Source: Liolophura sinensis
Lineage: Eukaryota; Mollusca; Polyplacophora; Chitonida; Chitonidae
DNA length: 64,000 nucleotides
NCBI RefSeq assembly: GCF_032854445.1
Contig: NC_088302.1
Coordinates: 36,832,191 to 36,896,190, forward strand
Direction of reading: 5' to 3'
Shown: positions 27,801 to 40,031 of the stretch, piece after piece
How the letters are laid out: the number at the start of each line of letters is the position of its first letter
How positions within the stretch are numbered: the first letter of the stretch is position 1
Notes under the pieces: model-generated
Seen by the model: only the letters and a program-made list of their open reading frames with translations
The model's database searches: none
What the model was told of the DNA's origin: nothing
Made by a program: the position numbers and the translations under genes

Positions 27801-30800
27801 GAAACCCACGACCACCCGCAGTTTGCTGGTAGACACAATAAGTTGTGGACGATGCTGTCCTGTGTGGTCTTGCACGAAATTCTGTCAAGAAAAATATTAC
27901 ATATGTCACACATATAAGAGTTTGAACTCACTCACCAATGGGTTTCCTCCACACTCCAAAGAACAGATCAAGCAAATAAATAAATAATCAATAATAATCA
28001 ATAAACAATGCAATAGCGTGTTGTCTTCCTAATTAGTCTCAGGCCACAACATTAGTCATGATTAATCGTGTGAATAGTGTGAAATACTTCTCTAACGATT
28101 CGTCTGATGTCCTCTTGTATGATTAATGAGTAACATTTATCTATAGCTCCTTTATATATTAACTGTAAATTGTTTTGTAGCTGTGTTCGCCTATAGCACT
28201 GTTCTTCGAGACTTCCTGCAAGCAGCTGATGCCTATTGCCATACAACTATTCCAGAGCAAACTAGAACCTGGCAACCCGGTAGGTATCTACACCTTACTG
28301 AATTGTCAATCAAACACAACCAATTTTGACTTAGAAGAAACAACCATATATATATACTAAGAATACTTTCACTTCATGTTTTAGTTACATAAATTCTTGT
28401 TTTGTCATCTGTTCCAGGTATTTTTACCATCCGATCCGCCCATGACCTGGCTGCTCGCCAAAATGTGGTACAACAACGCCGACTCGGCTGTTCATCAGGC
28501 TCTCACACATCTGGGTACTTATATCTGATTGTGGACATATTTTAGTGCATTGCCCTGTAGAAATGAAAGAAATGGTGACTCATTTATGATGGTCATCGGT
28601 TTGCTTTTGAAGGTATAAGTTTTTGAAAAAATTTTCTTCTTAAAAAAATAGGTAGGGCTAAGCGCACGATGTTTCTTGCGAAGGAAAAACAAAGATTTGT
28701 CATAAATTATAATGTCTCTCAAGATCACGTGGTCACATCATTCATATAGTTCACAAGATAATATGGGTCTTTACGCTTGAGTGTATTAAATATACTCTTA
28801 CTCATCCAAGAATGAAACAAGAAGTCAGAGGTTAGATGTGAACAACTCAGCTAAACCAGTGCATTCGCCGAATGGTCTTTGAAACTTGAGAATACGGATG
28901 TGACGTCATGGATACCCGGTATAGTTTCCAACAGACCATGCATGCACATTCAGCACGCGGATAAATAGTTCTGAAACCCTACGAAACACCATTTACTAGT
29001 TTATAATGTTACTCGAAAGAAAGAAATTGAACCTCCATGTAGCCATACAGGGGGATATAAACCCTTGGTTGCTGTTTAAGTAAATTTTGTTTTTGTTTCT
29101 TTTGGAACCTGACAAAAGTGGATATGGGCCTGGCGTTACCAATCTGTTTGATTTTAGGTTTGACTCACTTGATTATGGAGGGTATAGCTGCCATTACTCA
29201 CCGGAACTTGTCCCCGACTCACCCCATCTTCAAACTGCTTGCCCCACACTTCTTGTATCTCATCGCCATCAACACGTGAGTTTATTCTATGATTTTCGCC
29301 AAATTCAGAATCCGATATACCGGTTATTACTGACTTGCTAAGATGCCCTGTCTTCGTAATAAGTTAATAATAGAAGATAATTACTCATTTCTATATTGCA
29401 GTGAAGGTAAATTATAAAAGTGGTGGAACATATACGACTTGGTTGTATCTTTCGCGTAACTTCTGAGTCGGCTTATGTGGTGTTGATCTTGACAGAAATA
29501 AAATCCTAGAAAAGAACTATACATGCATGGTAAGAAGACGACCAAAACAAAAGACGTTATGGTCCACACCACAGAACACTGTATGTAAAATACATTAATT
29601 TAAAAAAAGAAAACAAATACTTTTTCTTGCAAAGAATTACATTCATTCAAATAATTGAATTCTACGGTACGCTTTATGAACCATACCCACGACGTCACAA
29701 TGTTCGGTGTCATCATTAGAGAAAATTAATTCACATTTGAAGTTACAAGTTACAAGTTACAACTTGTAAAGATCTCTGTTTCAAGTTACGAGTTACAACT
29801 TGTAAAGATCTCTGTTGTCTGACCACGACGCTTGATTATTTTTTATGCTGATTTTTTCCTTTGAGCGCATCTTGCATTTTTCTCGCACATTTCCTTTATC
29901 TGTACGAATCCTTACAGACTGGGACTCCAAGCTCTGATAAACGAAGGTGGATGGGTGGATTCTGTTCAAGGAATTGGAATCAAAGGAACATTCTTCCTCA
30001 TCGCTAAAGGGTAAGATTTGATTTTTAAAGTCCTTCAGAATGGTTGTTCTTGCTAAATAGGAACAACGCGTGCGGTCTTAGCATTAGTTGTGCACATGGA
30101 AAGTTACTTTTTGAAACATATGCTTAACTACAACACAGTCACTGTACCAAAAACTTTAGGTATTTCATCTAAAGATTTTCATCAAACATTTCTTTTACCA
30201 GCTGTACTGTAGAGAACTCTCCTATAATGGTTATTCTGAACTATATCTGACAGACATTTGTCATTTTTTTTTAGTGTGAAGACATGGCGCATGGATGTGG
30301 AAGGGACCATTCCAGAGGAATTAAGACAAAGAGGGGTACGAACAGATGGGAGTTCTTCCTTTTTTTCGGAAGATTTTAAAAAGTAAAAGAAGACGAAAGG
30401 AACTTAAAAATTGTTGATAATGGCACATTTTATGACATGTACACTGCTGATTAATGGTTTACATAATGTACTGCATTTATTCCCTATCACAGCCCATTGT
30501 AAACAATATGGCCGTGGAAGTAGGTCTGTTTTTGATATGTTTATATTTATTTGTTTTTTTGATACTTTTATATAAATGTACATGTATATGTATACTACAA
30601 ATACTAATAATGTTTATACAATATATTATTTGTGTTTGGTGGCTAGTTGCTGGACGACAAGATCCTCTCGTATTATCCGTACCGCGATGATGTTATGCTG
30701 CTGTACGATGCCATCCACTCTTATGTTAAGAGCATAGTGAACTTGTATTACGGTGAGTATGTGTGTGGGTGAGGAGAGGGTGACAGATGGAAGTAATCAG

Positions 30801-33800
30801 TTCAGTCATACTTTATTCAAATGTAACATTTTCTAGCAATCGTGAGATGCAATCGGTCCAGGCTTCACTGACTCTACCACGCACCATTTTCGACTGGAAA
30901 AGTGAGATCACATTTGGAAAAGTTACAGTGTATTAGTTAGAGTACATTTGAAAAAGAAGAGTACATTTGGAAAAGTTTAAATGTTTTTTTCATATTTTAA
31001 AGAGGTTATACCGGAGGTTCTTTGCAAAAACACGACCAGCGCAAACCCAATGAGTCGTTTGGTATTTTTTAGCAAAGCCGAAATAATTATCTTTTACAAG
31101 ATATCAGCCTAGTATGTGTACGTGTTATCGTTCAAAATCTGTAATAAAGTTCCTAAAATTTTGTTGTTTCCTGCGTTTCGTTAATGAAAGTGCAGATAAC
31201 GGATGGAAGTTTTACGCAACGTTTTAGTGTGCAAGGCATTTGGTACACAGCTTTCAATTTGCTCGTGTAATTCAGTTATTGCTGCTAACATAATTCTGAT
31301 AGATGCACGATGTAGATTTTATGTTGCTACAACAGATACTCCTGATAAACTGAGTGGAGACGATGAGATCCAGACCTGGGCGCAAGAGTTGGTGAAACCC
31401 AAGGAAAAAGGCGGGTGCGGAATATTGGTACGTTCAGATGAAATTACCTGTGATTTATACACACCATGGAATTATTCGCCAGGATAACAACACTGAGATA
31501 ATTTGGGGATATAATGAGCTCAGTCAACCCATTACCAGAGGATAATGACAACCACAGGCGAATTGAGACATTTTCTCATATAGCGTTAAATGTACATGCG
31601 CATATGTTTTCATTATTCTGGTTGCTGTGGCAGTGCACGTAAACGTAAACTGGCTCACGGGCGGCATAACTGTACCAGCAATCATGGCTTTAAGGTTGTT
31701 TATAACACGTCATGCAGTATACGTGTGCATTCACGGCATACGTGCTTGTGAGTATAGGGGAAATGTTTTCGAGTCTCTTTGTGGGTTGGGGAGCGGGCTA
31801 TTAGTCAGCAGGACGTTTGGGTGAAAAATGTCTACTTTTATTGAGTAACAAACAATATGTCTTCGTCAGGCAAATACCAATGTTCTGAAAAGGTTAACTG
31901 GTATGTAAGGGTCACAATGCAAACGTTTCATGCTGATATGAAGCCAAGTGCGTGATGTCTCAACAGCTGCTAATAATAGGTTGAACTGACAAACCCAATT
32001 ATCAATAGGTTGTAAACCAAAAAACGTAGAGAACGTCATTTACGAAAAAGTTACGAGAAACTTAAAACGTTCAGTGAAAGTTGTCCCTTTGCTTTACATT
32101 TACTATTTAATAAATATAAAATATATTTTTAAAAATATTTCAGCACTTCATTATGCGGTCATTTTTGTTTCATTTTTCGGAATTACCCTACGACAAGCAA
32201 CAGTCATCCAAAATCACACGAAATATCCTTTCCTTGAAATCTGAAATAAGCAAAAATACCTCGCCTGTATGATGATCCTTGTATATACTTGTTATTTAGA
32301 ATCAACAACTAATAATTGGGTAGCGTAGACCTGGAGTTTTTCACAGCCGTGCAGAAAAGATCGTTCATGATACATGGAACAATCAGGTGGCTTTTCATTT
32401 GTCTGGAAGGACGTGGAAGGACAATTCAGATTAATAAAAAAAGACAACACTTCACTGAATATGTACATGCATCCGTGAAGTGTCCCTCGTAAACTTTAAA
32501 GAGCATACTTATTTATCTTTGTGCTGTTCATATCCGTGATACCACAGTTCAAAATGAGCGAAATCTCGCATATTGAGAAAATCTTAAGCGCCGCCATGTT
32601 ATCAGGTTTAACCAATCAGGCGCGAGTTACTTCTATAACCTGGTAGCACACCTGTGTTTCCGTTGACGTCAAGGGAACGCTGTTTAGCCTTTTAACCATA
32701 TGAATGCAGTGTACCGTACCAACTTTGAGATACATGTCATATCCCATTACGTAGTCCAGAGTAAATGCTGAGTTACTAAGGACGTTATTCTTTTAATAAA
32801 ACAGTAATAAATATAGCATTGTCAGTATTCTCCCGCTCTCATTATTGTTGGGACATTGGATGAGAATGTATAATTATTATGGTGTATTATGTTGTGTACT
32901 GCAGGGTGTACCAGGCAATGGGCACTTCACTAGCAACGACCAGCTCGTCCTCGTCCTCACCTCCATCATCTCCACATGCAGTCTTCTTCACGCAGCTTTC
33001 AACTTCCCACAGTATGACACTTACGGCTTCGCGCCAAACTATCCTCTGATGATGAAAGGGAGGCCACCCAAAGACAAGGTAGGTTTCATTTACTGGGTTT
33101 TACCATTCTCGTTTTATTAGAGCTCATCTCATTCTCTGATCATAGTTGACTCATCTGGCATCTGCAGTGGGTACTTCGAGTTCAGCTGGAATACATGTTG
33201 CGTATGTTTCGACATACGAAGTGTTAGAGCGAAGGTGATCCTGTGACCAATCAGAGGATCCGTTGGCGCAGCAGACAGGAGGTCGCACGACAATATGCGA
33301 CTATAAATATGTAACGAGAGATTTCATTGGATGACGTTGTTAAGACTAACCAGTAACTGAGTCGAACCACGTGCATAGTTCAATTCAGTCAAGGGTTTAA
33401 CTGCAGCAAAGCGAAAGAAAAACGTTGACATTGTGACAGTGGGTTTCACCGGCTAATATGAGAATCCGAGAGGGTTCTTACACCCCAGTGCGTAAGACTC
33501 ATGGTGACATTTACGGTATAACGGTAAATTATGGTAGTAATTATTACGGTAATAATTTCATAGGGTACATTTATATAACTTATAAAGCAAAAAGGCCAAA
33601 TAAAAACGGAATGAGCATCATTAGACAAACCACTGAAAATTGTATCAGAAAATTCTTCTTCTTCAATTTTCCTTTTACTGAATTACCAGATGTTCAGATG
33701 TTTGACTTGTCTGACTTGTCGGGGGGGGGGGGGGGGCTTTATGAAACATATTGAATGATAATTTATGTGTGCAATAAAAACCAGTAAAGCTATTTCTTTT

Positions 33801-34731
33801 AATAGTTTTTAATAGTCTTTCTGTTAGTGCTTTCTTCATTTTTACGGGGTTTTTTTTCTGAAAAAGGGCTCATTATACTGTAATGGAGAAAATACGCCAT
33901 GCAAAGTATTTTCAGAACCTTTGCATAATATTCTCGTCACACATTTAATTACAAATAATGCCTTTTGATTCCAGAACCCATTGACTGAACAGGACATTGT
34001 GAATACATTGCCGGACAAAGCTGTGACCTTGGACGCCATGTTAATCGTAAAACTGCTGAGTCAGAAGGGAACCAACTCTCTGGGCGACTTTGAGGTTAAA
34101 TTTGCGTATGATCCAAGAGCATTGAAAATTATTGAATCGTAAGTCAAACACATTTGATTTTATTCTGTGAGCAAATGTAGACAGTCGATGTGACAGTGCT
34201 TATTTGCAGTGACAAAATTTAGCCATATCCTAAATGATGAATGAAAAATCTATGAGACAAATGGCCGGATGTCTCACCTAGGAGACGGTTTTCTTGCAAT
34301 CTCCTGTTGGGTTAAGAACTTTCCGATATTCAACAGCACCTAAGATTACCAGGCACTTGATATGCTGAAAGCTTATCTGTTTGTTTCTTTATTATCTGCG
34401 GAGTGTAATTCTATGGGAAAACGGTGATATTGTTGGTGGAGATACATTATCTTCTTCTTGATCATGGGAGGCATTTTTTGAATCCGTATGCGTGGGAAAT
34501 TGTGTCCGCAATTCGATATTTTATTCTTGTTATTTTTCTTGATTTTATCTTACTACAAATGACGAAGTAACTACCTTTATAGTCTTCAGTTTTAACCTTC
34601 AAATTGTGTTTATTTCCAGATTCCAGCAGAAACTATCGGAAATAAGCAAGCTCATAAAGGAGAGAAACACAAGAAGAAAACCATATCCCTGGCTGGATCC
34701 CGAGGACGTGCCAAACGCCATCAGCATTTAA
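18425..34731 (+). CDS. LOX-A: complete PLAT-domain animal lipoxygenase, 15 exons, 662 aa
   Basis: Non-heme iron dioxygenase that should convert polyunsaturated fatty acids to hydroperoxides; the PLAT domain normally gives Ca2+-dependent membrane docking. Coding exons: 18425-18889, 24021-24065, 25847-25975, 26265-26362, 26991-27126, 28181-28279, 28418-28514, 29158-29275, 29918-30010, 30275-30335, 30647-30752, 31336-31427, 32905-33078, 33975-34138, 34620-34731. All introns are GT-AG and phases agree, giving 1989 nt including TAA. PLAT is residues 1 to about 120 (starts [20 protein letters not shown]); the rest is the catalytic domain. Iron ligands are visible: H350 and H355 (VHQALTHL), H542 and N546 (LLHAAFN), and C-terminal I662. 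Residue 398 (AINT-L-G-L) aligns with the Coffa stereocontrol site and is Gly, predicting an R-lipoxygenase. Length matches the family (about 660-680). The ATG was chosen because it directly precedes PLAT strand 1 and agrees with LOX-B. Positional specificity (5, 8, 11, 12 or 15) cannot be read. No allene-oxide-synthase domain is seen upstream. Confidence 0.93.
19895..20112. mobile_element. TGTTAA-type MITE, copy 1
   Basis: Terminal inverted repeats of the type ctgttaaaattaacag ... ctgttaaagttaacag, with subterminal 'gtctgactgatgcaagaatgtattctg' and its inverted counterpart. In LOX-A intron 1. Related copies are at 38957-39215, 46735-46960 and 49848-50015. Confidence 0.75.
20480..21380. repeat. 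Minisatellite of about 84-bp units in LOX-A intron 1
   Basis: About 10 diverged tandem units containing gttttcaacattaaatttac, aggctgcgttatacattaca and gggtgtttccctccttctta. Unit length varies through small deletions. Non-coding. Confidence 0.9.
22197..22340 (+). mobile_element. Degenerate SINE family 1 tail with expanded A/T repeat
   Basis: accatgatgccggcagccgtcgtata is followed by a long aaataaat/aactaaat tail to about 22340. An opposite-strand degenerate tail lies at 22497-22575. Confidence 0.6.
24021..24065 (+). CDS. LOX-A exon 2: 45-nt microexon
   Basis: A 15-codon phase-0/0 exon ([15 protein letters not shown]) lies between a pyrimidine-rich acceptor (ttttttaag) and donor GTAAG. It joins the PLAT linker to the catalytic domain. 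The exact 45-nt counterpart exists in LOX-B at 52016-52060 ([15 protein letters not shown]), which is the main support for such a short exon. Confidence 0.85.
24190..24275 (-). mobile_element. SINE family 1, 3' end
   Basis: Contains the attggtgttttacgccgtac, tcaagaatatttcacttata and ccagcattatggtgggagga blocks only; in LOX-A intron 2. Confidence 0.85.
26549..26854 (+). mobile_element. Full-length SINE family 1 with target-site duplication
   Basis: Best copy in the window, in LOX-A intron 4. The tRNA-like head at about 26560 has A box tggctcagttgg (26572-26583) and B-box-like gagttcatatcc (26647-26658); then the conserved body and an (AAAT)n tail. An 8-bp TSD tatataac flanks it (26549-26556 and 26847-26854). 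Confidence 0.92.
27690..27832 (-). mobile_element. SINE family 1, partial
   Basis: Tail and body are present (acgtcgtattcaagaatatt, gggcagagaacgggggaaac); the head is missing. A tail-only plus-strand fragment (aaaacaccaatcaaataaat) sits just upstream at about 27587-27616. LOX-A intron 5. Confidence 0.8.
28418..29275 (+). CDS. LOX-A exons 7-8: first two iron histidines and active-site helix
   Basis: Exon 7 (28418-28514) encodes [22 protein letters not shown], with the paired iron ligands H350 and H355 in the HxxxxH spacing of lipoxygenases. Exon 8 (29158-29275) encodes the following arched-helix region [15 protein letters not shown]...[19 protein letters not shown]. Its last codon (AC) is completed by exon 9 (29918-30010), whose third residue is the Gly398 stereocontrol position. 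Confidence 0.92.
29737..29817. repeat. Short direct repeat, ~46-bp unit, in LOX-A intron 8
   Basis: Two copies of agttacaacttgtaaagatctctg with palindromic agttacaagttacaacttgt elements. Confidence 0.7.
32560..32705 (+). repeat. Dispersed repeat shared with the segmental duplication
   Basis: Matches about 875-1010 and 8215-8350: gccgccatgttat, aaccaatcaggcgcgagtta, ttctataacc and tttccg.tgacgtca blocks occur in the same order and strand. In LOX-A intron 12. Confidence 0.75.
32905..33078 (+). CDS. LOX-A exon 13: third iron histidine and asparagine
   Basis: 58 codons, phase 0. The segment [20 protein letters not shown] contains H542 and N546, equivalent to H550 and N554 of human 5-lipoxygenase. 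The following [14 protein letters not shown] matches the usual 'NAP..MR.PPP..K' lipoxygenase stretch. Confidence 0.93.
33720..33737. repeat. G homopolymer in LOX-A intron 13
   Basis: Run of about 17 G on the coding strand. Confidence 0.9.
34620..34731 (+). CDS. LOX-A exon 15: C-terminal Ile iron ligand
   Basis: This exon encodes the last 37 residues, completed from split codon TC|A and ending [13 protein letters not shown] then TAA. The terminal Ile carboxylate is the fifth iron ligand in lipoxygenases, and the IP(N/x)..(A/S)I ending is diagnostic. Confidence 0.95.
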
Positions 34732-34841
34732 ATGGCGATAAACATCTTCAGTTTCCCATGTTTTCCAAGGATCTTCAGAACGTTAATATATTAACATCAG
34801 GCTAGACATATTAATAACAACGACAAAATCGATATGAGTGG

Positions 34842-34847
34842 AATAAA
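34842..34847 (+). promoter_or_regulatory. AATAAA polyadenylation signal for LOX-A
   Basis: A canonical AATAAA hexamer lies 111 nt after the LOX-A stop codon. It is the first good signal downstream; further AATAAA matches occur near 35484 and 35648, so longer 3' UTRs are possible. Confidence 0.5.
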
Positions 34848-37199
34848 TCATAAGTGTTAAATGTACTTATAAAGAAGCAATTACTATCCATTGTAAGGCG
34901 TTTTGGTATATAACTACTCAGAATGATTACTCACTAAAACAGCCACACCATCTGAAATTTATACACCCAATTACAACATTATGGCCACAAACTGAACAGG
35001 TTAGCCGACATTAAGACTTTTCAAAAAATGTAGTTTTTTCATACTATACAGCGAAATGCTCTCAGAATATGATAAACGACCACAGTAATACAGTGTGTTG
35101 GAATGTACGATTACATATATTTGTATGAGTCACATCTGGAGACCAAGGAACCAGATGTAGACTCGTGTTCATTTGTCAGTTTTGAAGAGGAATCTTTGAA
35201 ACGTCCGACATGTCCGACGCACGAGGAGTGGGTTAAACCCCAGCCTCTGGGGAAGAACTGTGTAGAAAATGGTATGCCCTGCCTCCCTGCACTATTTTTG
35301 TAGCCTTGATGGCAATACCCCGCCGATAGCGGTTTTATGGCTGTTTAATTCATCTTACATGAAGTTTTTTGGCGAGCACTTGCCTTCCACCAGCATAGCA
35401 TACGCACTGAGCTCCTTCTGCAGGAGAAAAACTAACAAATACTAATATATGAGTTTAGAAGCCTTAGTTTTTATTATTTTCCATGAATAAACATGTCATA
35501 AAAACTTGTTTAAAAACTCTGATCGACAAGTTTCCAAGTAAACCAAAGCTTTTAAATGACCTGAAAGTATGTTGAATTTGTTTACCCTATGACTTATACA
35601 CGAACATTTAATGTGCCTGACATGACGTCGCGTGCTCTTTACAATGGCAATAAATAAATGTTCCGTTACCTTCGAATACTTTCGTTCCTTTATTCTCCTG
35701 TTAATTGCATTATAAAGAGTTATAGCAGTTCCAAGGAGTTTGCGTTTTCAAAGAATGGCTGTCCGGAAAGGATTAGAATAATCTGTGAAGCTTCCCTAAC
35801 ATCTAATCAATTTACAAGATATTAATGCCAATTTTGCACTTCGTACGGAAACATTGTTTTTTATTTTTTTATTTATTTATTTTTTTTTGGTTGTTATTTC
35901 TATAGTTTTACCTCATGTTATACGTAACTCCAGGGTAAATCACGGCAACCAACGCCAATGCATGACCGTAAATGACTGAGGAAAATATACTGAGGAAAAT
36001 CAGTATATGCGTGAGAAGTAAGCAAGGTTTGTGACATTTCAGAGAGAAACCTTCAACAACATTGAGTGATATCGGGCGCAGTCGATATTCTCTGCCTAAA
36101 TGCGGATTTCCCTATAGAAATTGTTGTTCCTGCCAGGTGTCTCAGCTGTAACTGTTCCTATTAAAAGTAATGAATGATTCATTAAGGTTTAACAATATTT
36201 CATCCATAGGGTAACAAGAACATGTTAGAAGAACGAAACTGTCATATCTACAGCACCAAGTGACAAACACATCTGTTTAAATCTTTCACTTTTTCGACTT
36301 TCAAGAATGCCTGCTTTGACTTCGCCAGCGTTAACGTCCTCAGTATTGCCTGAACTAATTACTTAATTTGCATCTCATTGTCATCAGTTTCAGGCTTTTT
36401 CAACACAAAACGATTTAAGTGCGAACCATCCTCCCTTCACCACCCATACCCTTGCCATTATGACATTTTAAGGGACACAGGGTGCTGATCGATTTGAAAA
36501 TATGGAATAGTGTATTCCTTTTGTAGCAAATTTCCAGAAATGCCTTGAAAAGGTTTTGACAAAATCCAAGTACTTTCAAGAATTTCAAGGTTGTTCTTGC
36601 TCGGAATATTGAAATTATTCTTTTCTGACAGAGCTCTTGTTGTTCTTCTAGAAAAGTGCACAAAAGGACGGATCTTTCGCAAATTTGATATGCATGTAGA
36701 ATAAAACTATTTACATAAAGTTTGAATGTGTATTAAATCAGTCATAAAATTTACCAGGTCGAACATATAACGTCTTAAAAAGTTTTGAATTTTATATACT
36801 TTTCAAGTTTTTTAGTGTTTTGCGGACCAGTGATTCCGAATCTACGTTTGATTTTCTCTGTGTTTGTAACTTTTTGAGATATATGAAAATTAAGTTTAGG
36901 GTTTTGAAGTGACATAATTCCAATCGCCTGCAAATTGAAAACTGAGAGCTAGAATTTGCAATTTGTTCCAAGTTGTAGTCCAAGATATGCACTTTCCGTG
37001 CCATTTCCGAGCAACGATTAACGGTTCTCTCGTTAGAAGTGTTTAAAAGACATCATCATATTTCAGAAATACAAAAGGGCTCCTTGACTAGATAGGAACT
37101 GGATAGGAAATCGTGCCATTTCGGAGCAGCTGTGAGGTGTAATTTTTTCACTTAGAAAAACAAATAAAACTTACTTGAATATGAAGTACAATTATTGAT

Positions 37200-37397
37200 T
37201 TTTTTATGGTGGGTGGAAACCGGGCAGAGCCCGGGGGAAACCCACGACCATCCGCAGGTTGCTGGCAGACCTTCCCACGTTCGGCCGGAGAGGAAGCCAG
37301 CATAAGCTGATCTTGAACTCACAGCGACCGCATTGGTGAAAGGCTTCTGGGTCACTACGCTGCGCTAGCGCGCTAACCGACTGAGCCACGGAGGCCC
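37200..37397 (-). mobile_element. SINE family 1, head and body, tail truncated
   Basis: Well-preserved tRNA-like head on the minus strand (gcctccgtggctcagtcggt) and cccgggctctgcccggtttc core. It stops at a T-rich junction at about 37200 instead of the usual tail. Confidence 0.9.
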
Positions 37398-38616
37398 CTA
37401 CAGTTATTGAAGAGCGTGTGTGTGATAAATTGGAGTGATGCTAGTTATATTTTTCGTTTCATCACAAGACAAAAGTAGGGTCAAAAGCAGACTTTGCTAT
37501 TTTAAAGCGTTTTCCAGAGGGAATTCCCTTCATAATAAAAAGATGATTATGTGAACCAAAATCATTTCCATATATTTGATGTCTACTTATGGAGTGGTAA
37601 TTATATTTTTATAAATCGAACAAAATGGAATAATTTGGGCGTTCAGAGGAACGGTACATTCACCATAACATTTCATGCATTCTAACCTATTGTCCGCATT
37701 GGCACAGTGGTAACATGCATGCTTTGAAACCCTTGTGTCCAATAGGATATTGCACACTTGTGGAGTAATGGAGGGAGGATTAATTTGAACCACACATAAA
37801 TTTTTTTATATTTCGTCATATATTGTCAAGCTATATGTTAGATGAGTTTAAATATATTAAATCTATATAGATTATATACAGTATTTTCCCAGTGAAAGCT
37901 CAACGCTGTTTATTTCACCTAACAGTATATCGTACAATTTCACTGAGAAAGGGGCACCCTGTTTATCAGTTTAGCTTCGTCATAAATGTCTATTAAAGAC
38001 ACTGCCATATATTCACGGTATAATTCGTAAGACAAAACTTGTTTAAAATACCAACATTAGACGGAAAAGGATATTATCCTATGCATTTAAAGGCATAGAG
38101 TAGGCTGATGGTTAGCAACTATATTGTAGCCTGGCCTGTTTCATTGGCTACACCTTCAACCGAATACCGAAAAAGACCTTGCGTCATTTCGCAGACGATC
38201 TGTCACGGTGAGCAGGTTGGCAATCAACCTGCGCGACATGAGGACGATTTCCCCTAGTTGCAAGGGCTCCTCTAAGCCCAGTCATTTTATTTACTGATTT
38301 AGAGAGTAAGTGAACAATTGTACTCCCTTTAACTGCCTAGTCCCAAAGTTAACTGAGTACCCTAATACGTAGCATCGCTCCTGTTGTCATGTCACAAACT
38401 GCTCTGTAATGATGTAGAAGCTGAAAATAATTCACGAAACCGTGAAACCGCAGGCAGTTCTAGCATTTTGTTTTCAAATAATCATTTACATACTCGATGT
38501 CTTTGAATTCAAGTAAAATGCTTAAACATGACACTCTTGGAACTGAAATAATTGGAGATAACAGGATTTTTCTTATTTGTTCATCACACACTTTATGACA
38601 AAATGACTTTCTTATA

Positions 38617-38757
38617 TTTATTTATTTGATTGGTGTTTTACGCCGTACTCAAGAATATTTCACTTATATGACGGCGGCCAGCATTATGGTGGGTGGCAAC
38701 CGGGCAGAACCCAGGGGAAACCCACGACCATCCGCAGGTTGCTGACTGACCTTCCCA
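38617..38757 (-). mobile_element. SINE family 1, 3' half
   Basis: Conserved tail and body to the ggttgctgac/tgaccttccca region; head missing. Confidence 0.9.
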
Positions 38758-38956
38758 TGACTTTTCTTATACATTTTGACAACAAATATACTATGTGTTA
38801 TGTGCTACTGTTTATATTTAGCTATTGTAACATCATCTGTTTACAGCTATAAGCTAAAACGGCAAAGAAATATAATGGGGAGCCTTTCTCGCCTATTTTC
38901 CTGTGATTTATTCGTTTCTGTCTTTGCGTTGGTGATTGGTAACATCGTACACTCAA

Positions 38957-39215
38957 AAATTTAATCTGTTCATTTTATGAGGAAAGTCTTTTGTCCGGGT
39001 GATGCTAGAATTTACTCTGTTATTAAAACACAATATTCCGTTATATTGGACATAATATCCTGTTAGTCTAATAGAAACTTTATTTTGAATTAATAGAATA
39101 TGTGCATTATATTTAACAGAACAATGTTCTGCGATAACAGAATACATGCTAGCATCACTCAGACAATAGGCTGCGTTGAAATTAGTCGGTTCATTTTCTA
39201 AGTGTATAAAGGAAT
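38957..39215. mobile_element. TGTTAA-type MITE, copy 2
   Basis: Shares gtcttttgtccgggtgatgctagaatt, the internal ctgtta motifs and the inverted end gaatacatgctagcatcactcagaca with the other copies; outer termini are eroded. Confidence 0.65.
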
Positions 39216-39916
39216 TACAGGAGAACAATTGTCAATTCTGTGCGGACCCCCGATACGTCTTTGGGCGGGACAGTTACTTGAAAATGAAATAAACTGGAAT
39301 AAAGTATACAGCATCCGAAACACGATGCACTGATGGGGCGAAATAATCGTTTGGAGAAAAAAACACTAACATATCATACCAATGTTATATAGGTGCGGTT
39401 GGCTATAAAGCTAAAGATTATGCCACTACTAAAGTTTAAACTACGGTTACTGCCATGATCGCTCCTACTTCCATGACTGCTTATAACTGCATAATAATGC
39501 AACCACAAGAGTTTTGTTGAACCAGCAAGACAAAGCCAGATAATATAAACCGGTGTGAAGACTCAAGGAATCGAGAATCGTGACAACAAATAACTTAAAC
39601 CGAGAAACACATGGAGCGGTTATTCTTATAACAGAACACTCAACGTTAGTCCCCTAAAACCTCGTACTGCTTCCCGTCACCTATACTAAAACTTTCGAAT
39701 GCATCAACAATAACAACACGTGATGTCCGTAAACCCTGATTGTCTTTCCATCGCCAGACTTGCGCAAAGACGGTTTTCTTCACTGCATTGTAAACAAGTT
39801 TACATACAGAAACCCATATGCCCAAGAATGCAGGTGATGCAGGTTTCCAGTAGAAGTACCAAGCCCTGTTCAGGTCGATTTCTTACAATACAACCATAAA
39901 TACCCATTGTCAACGA

Positions 39917-40031
39917 TCAGATGCTTATGGAGTTCGGAATATTTTCTGGATCAAGCCACTCATACGGCAACCGTCGAGTTTTGTTTCTGTCTCTTATGAT
40001 TTTCTTGATTTCCGAGAGCTTAACCTTGAAT
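39917..40031 (-). pseudogene. Orphan LOX-B exon 15
   Basis: Intact last-exon homolog: acceptor cctttcag, then a phase-matched reading FKVKLSEIKKIIRDRN...EWLDPENIPNSISI and TGA, closely matching LOX-A exon 15 and keeping the terminal Ile ligand. No canonical phase-2 donor exists in exon 14 to reach it. Its good condition suggests recent loss of the donor rather than old decay. Confidence 0.85.

Larger units (their letters stand above)
34732..39916. other. Convergent intergenic region between LOX-A and LOX-B
   Basis: It holds the LOX-A 3' UTR, SINE fragments (37200-37397, 38617-38757) and a MITE (38957-39215). I see no credible gene; short open frames such as 35103-35303 lack recognisable domains. 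Confidence 0.55.

Noticed and set aside
35103-35303. 66-codon open frame downstream of LOX-A
   Set aside because: It is short, has no recognisable domain, and lies in likely 3' flank.
37685-37745. tRNA-like ggcacagtggtaacatgc
   Set aside because: There is an A-box-like match only, with no B box or cloverleaf.
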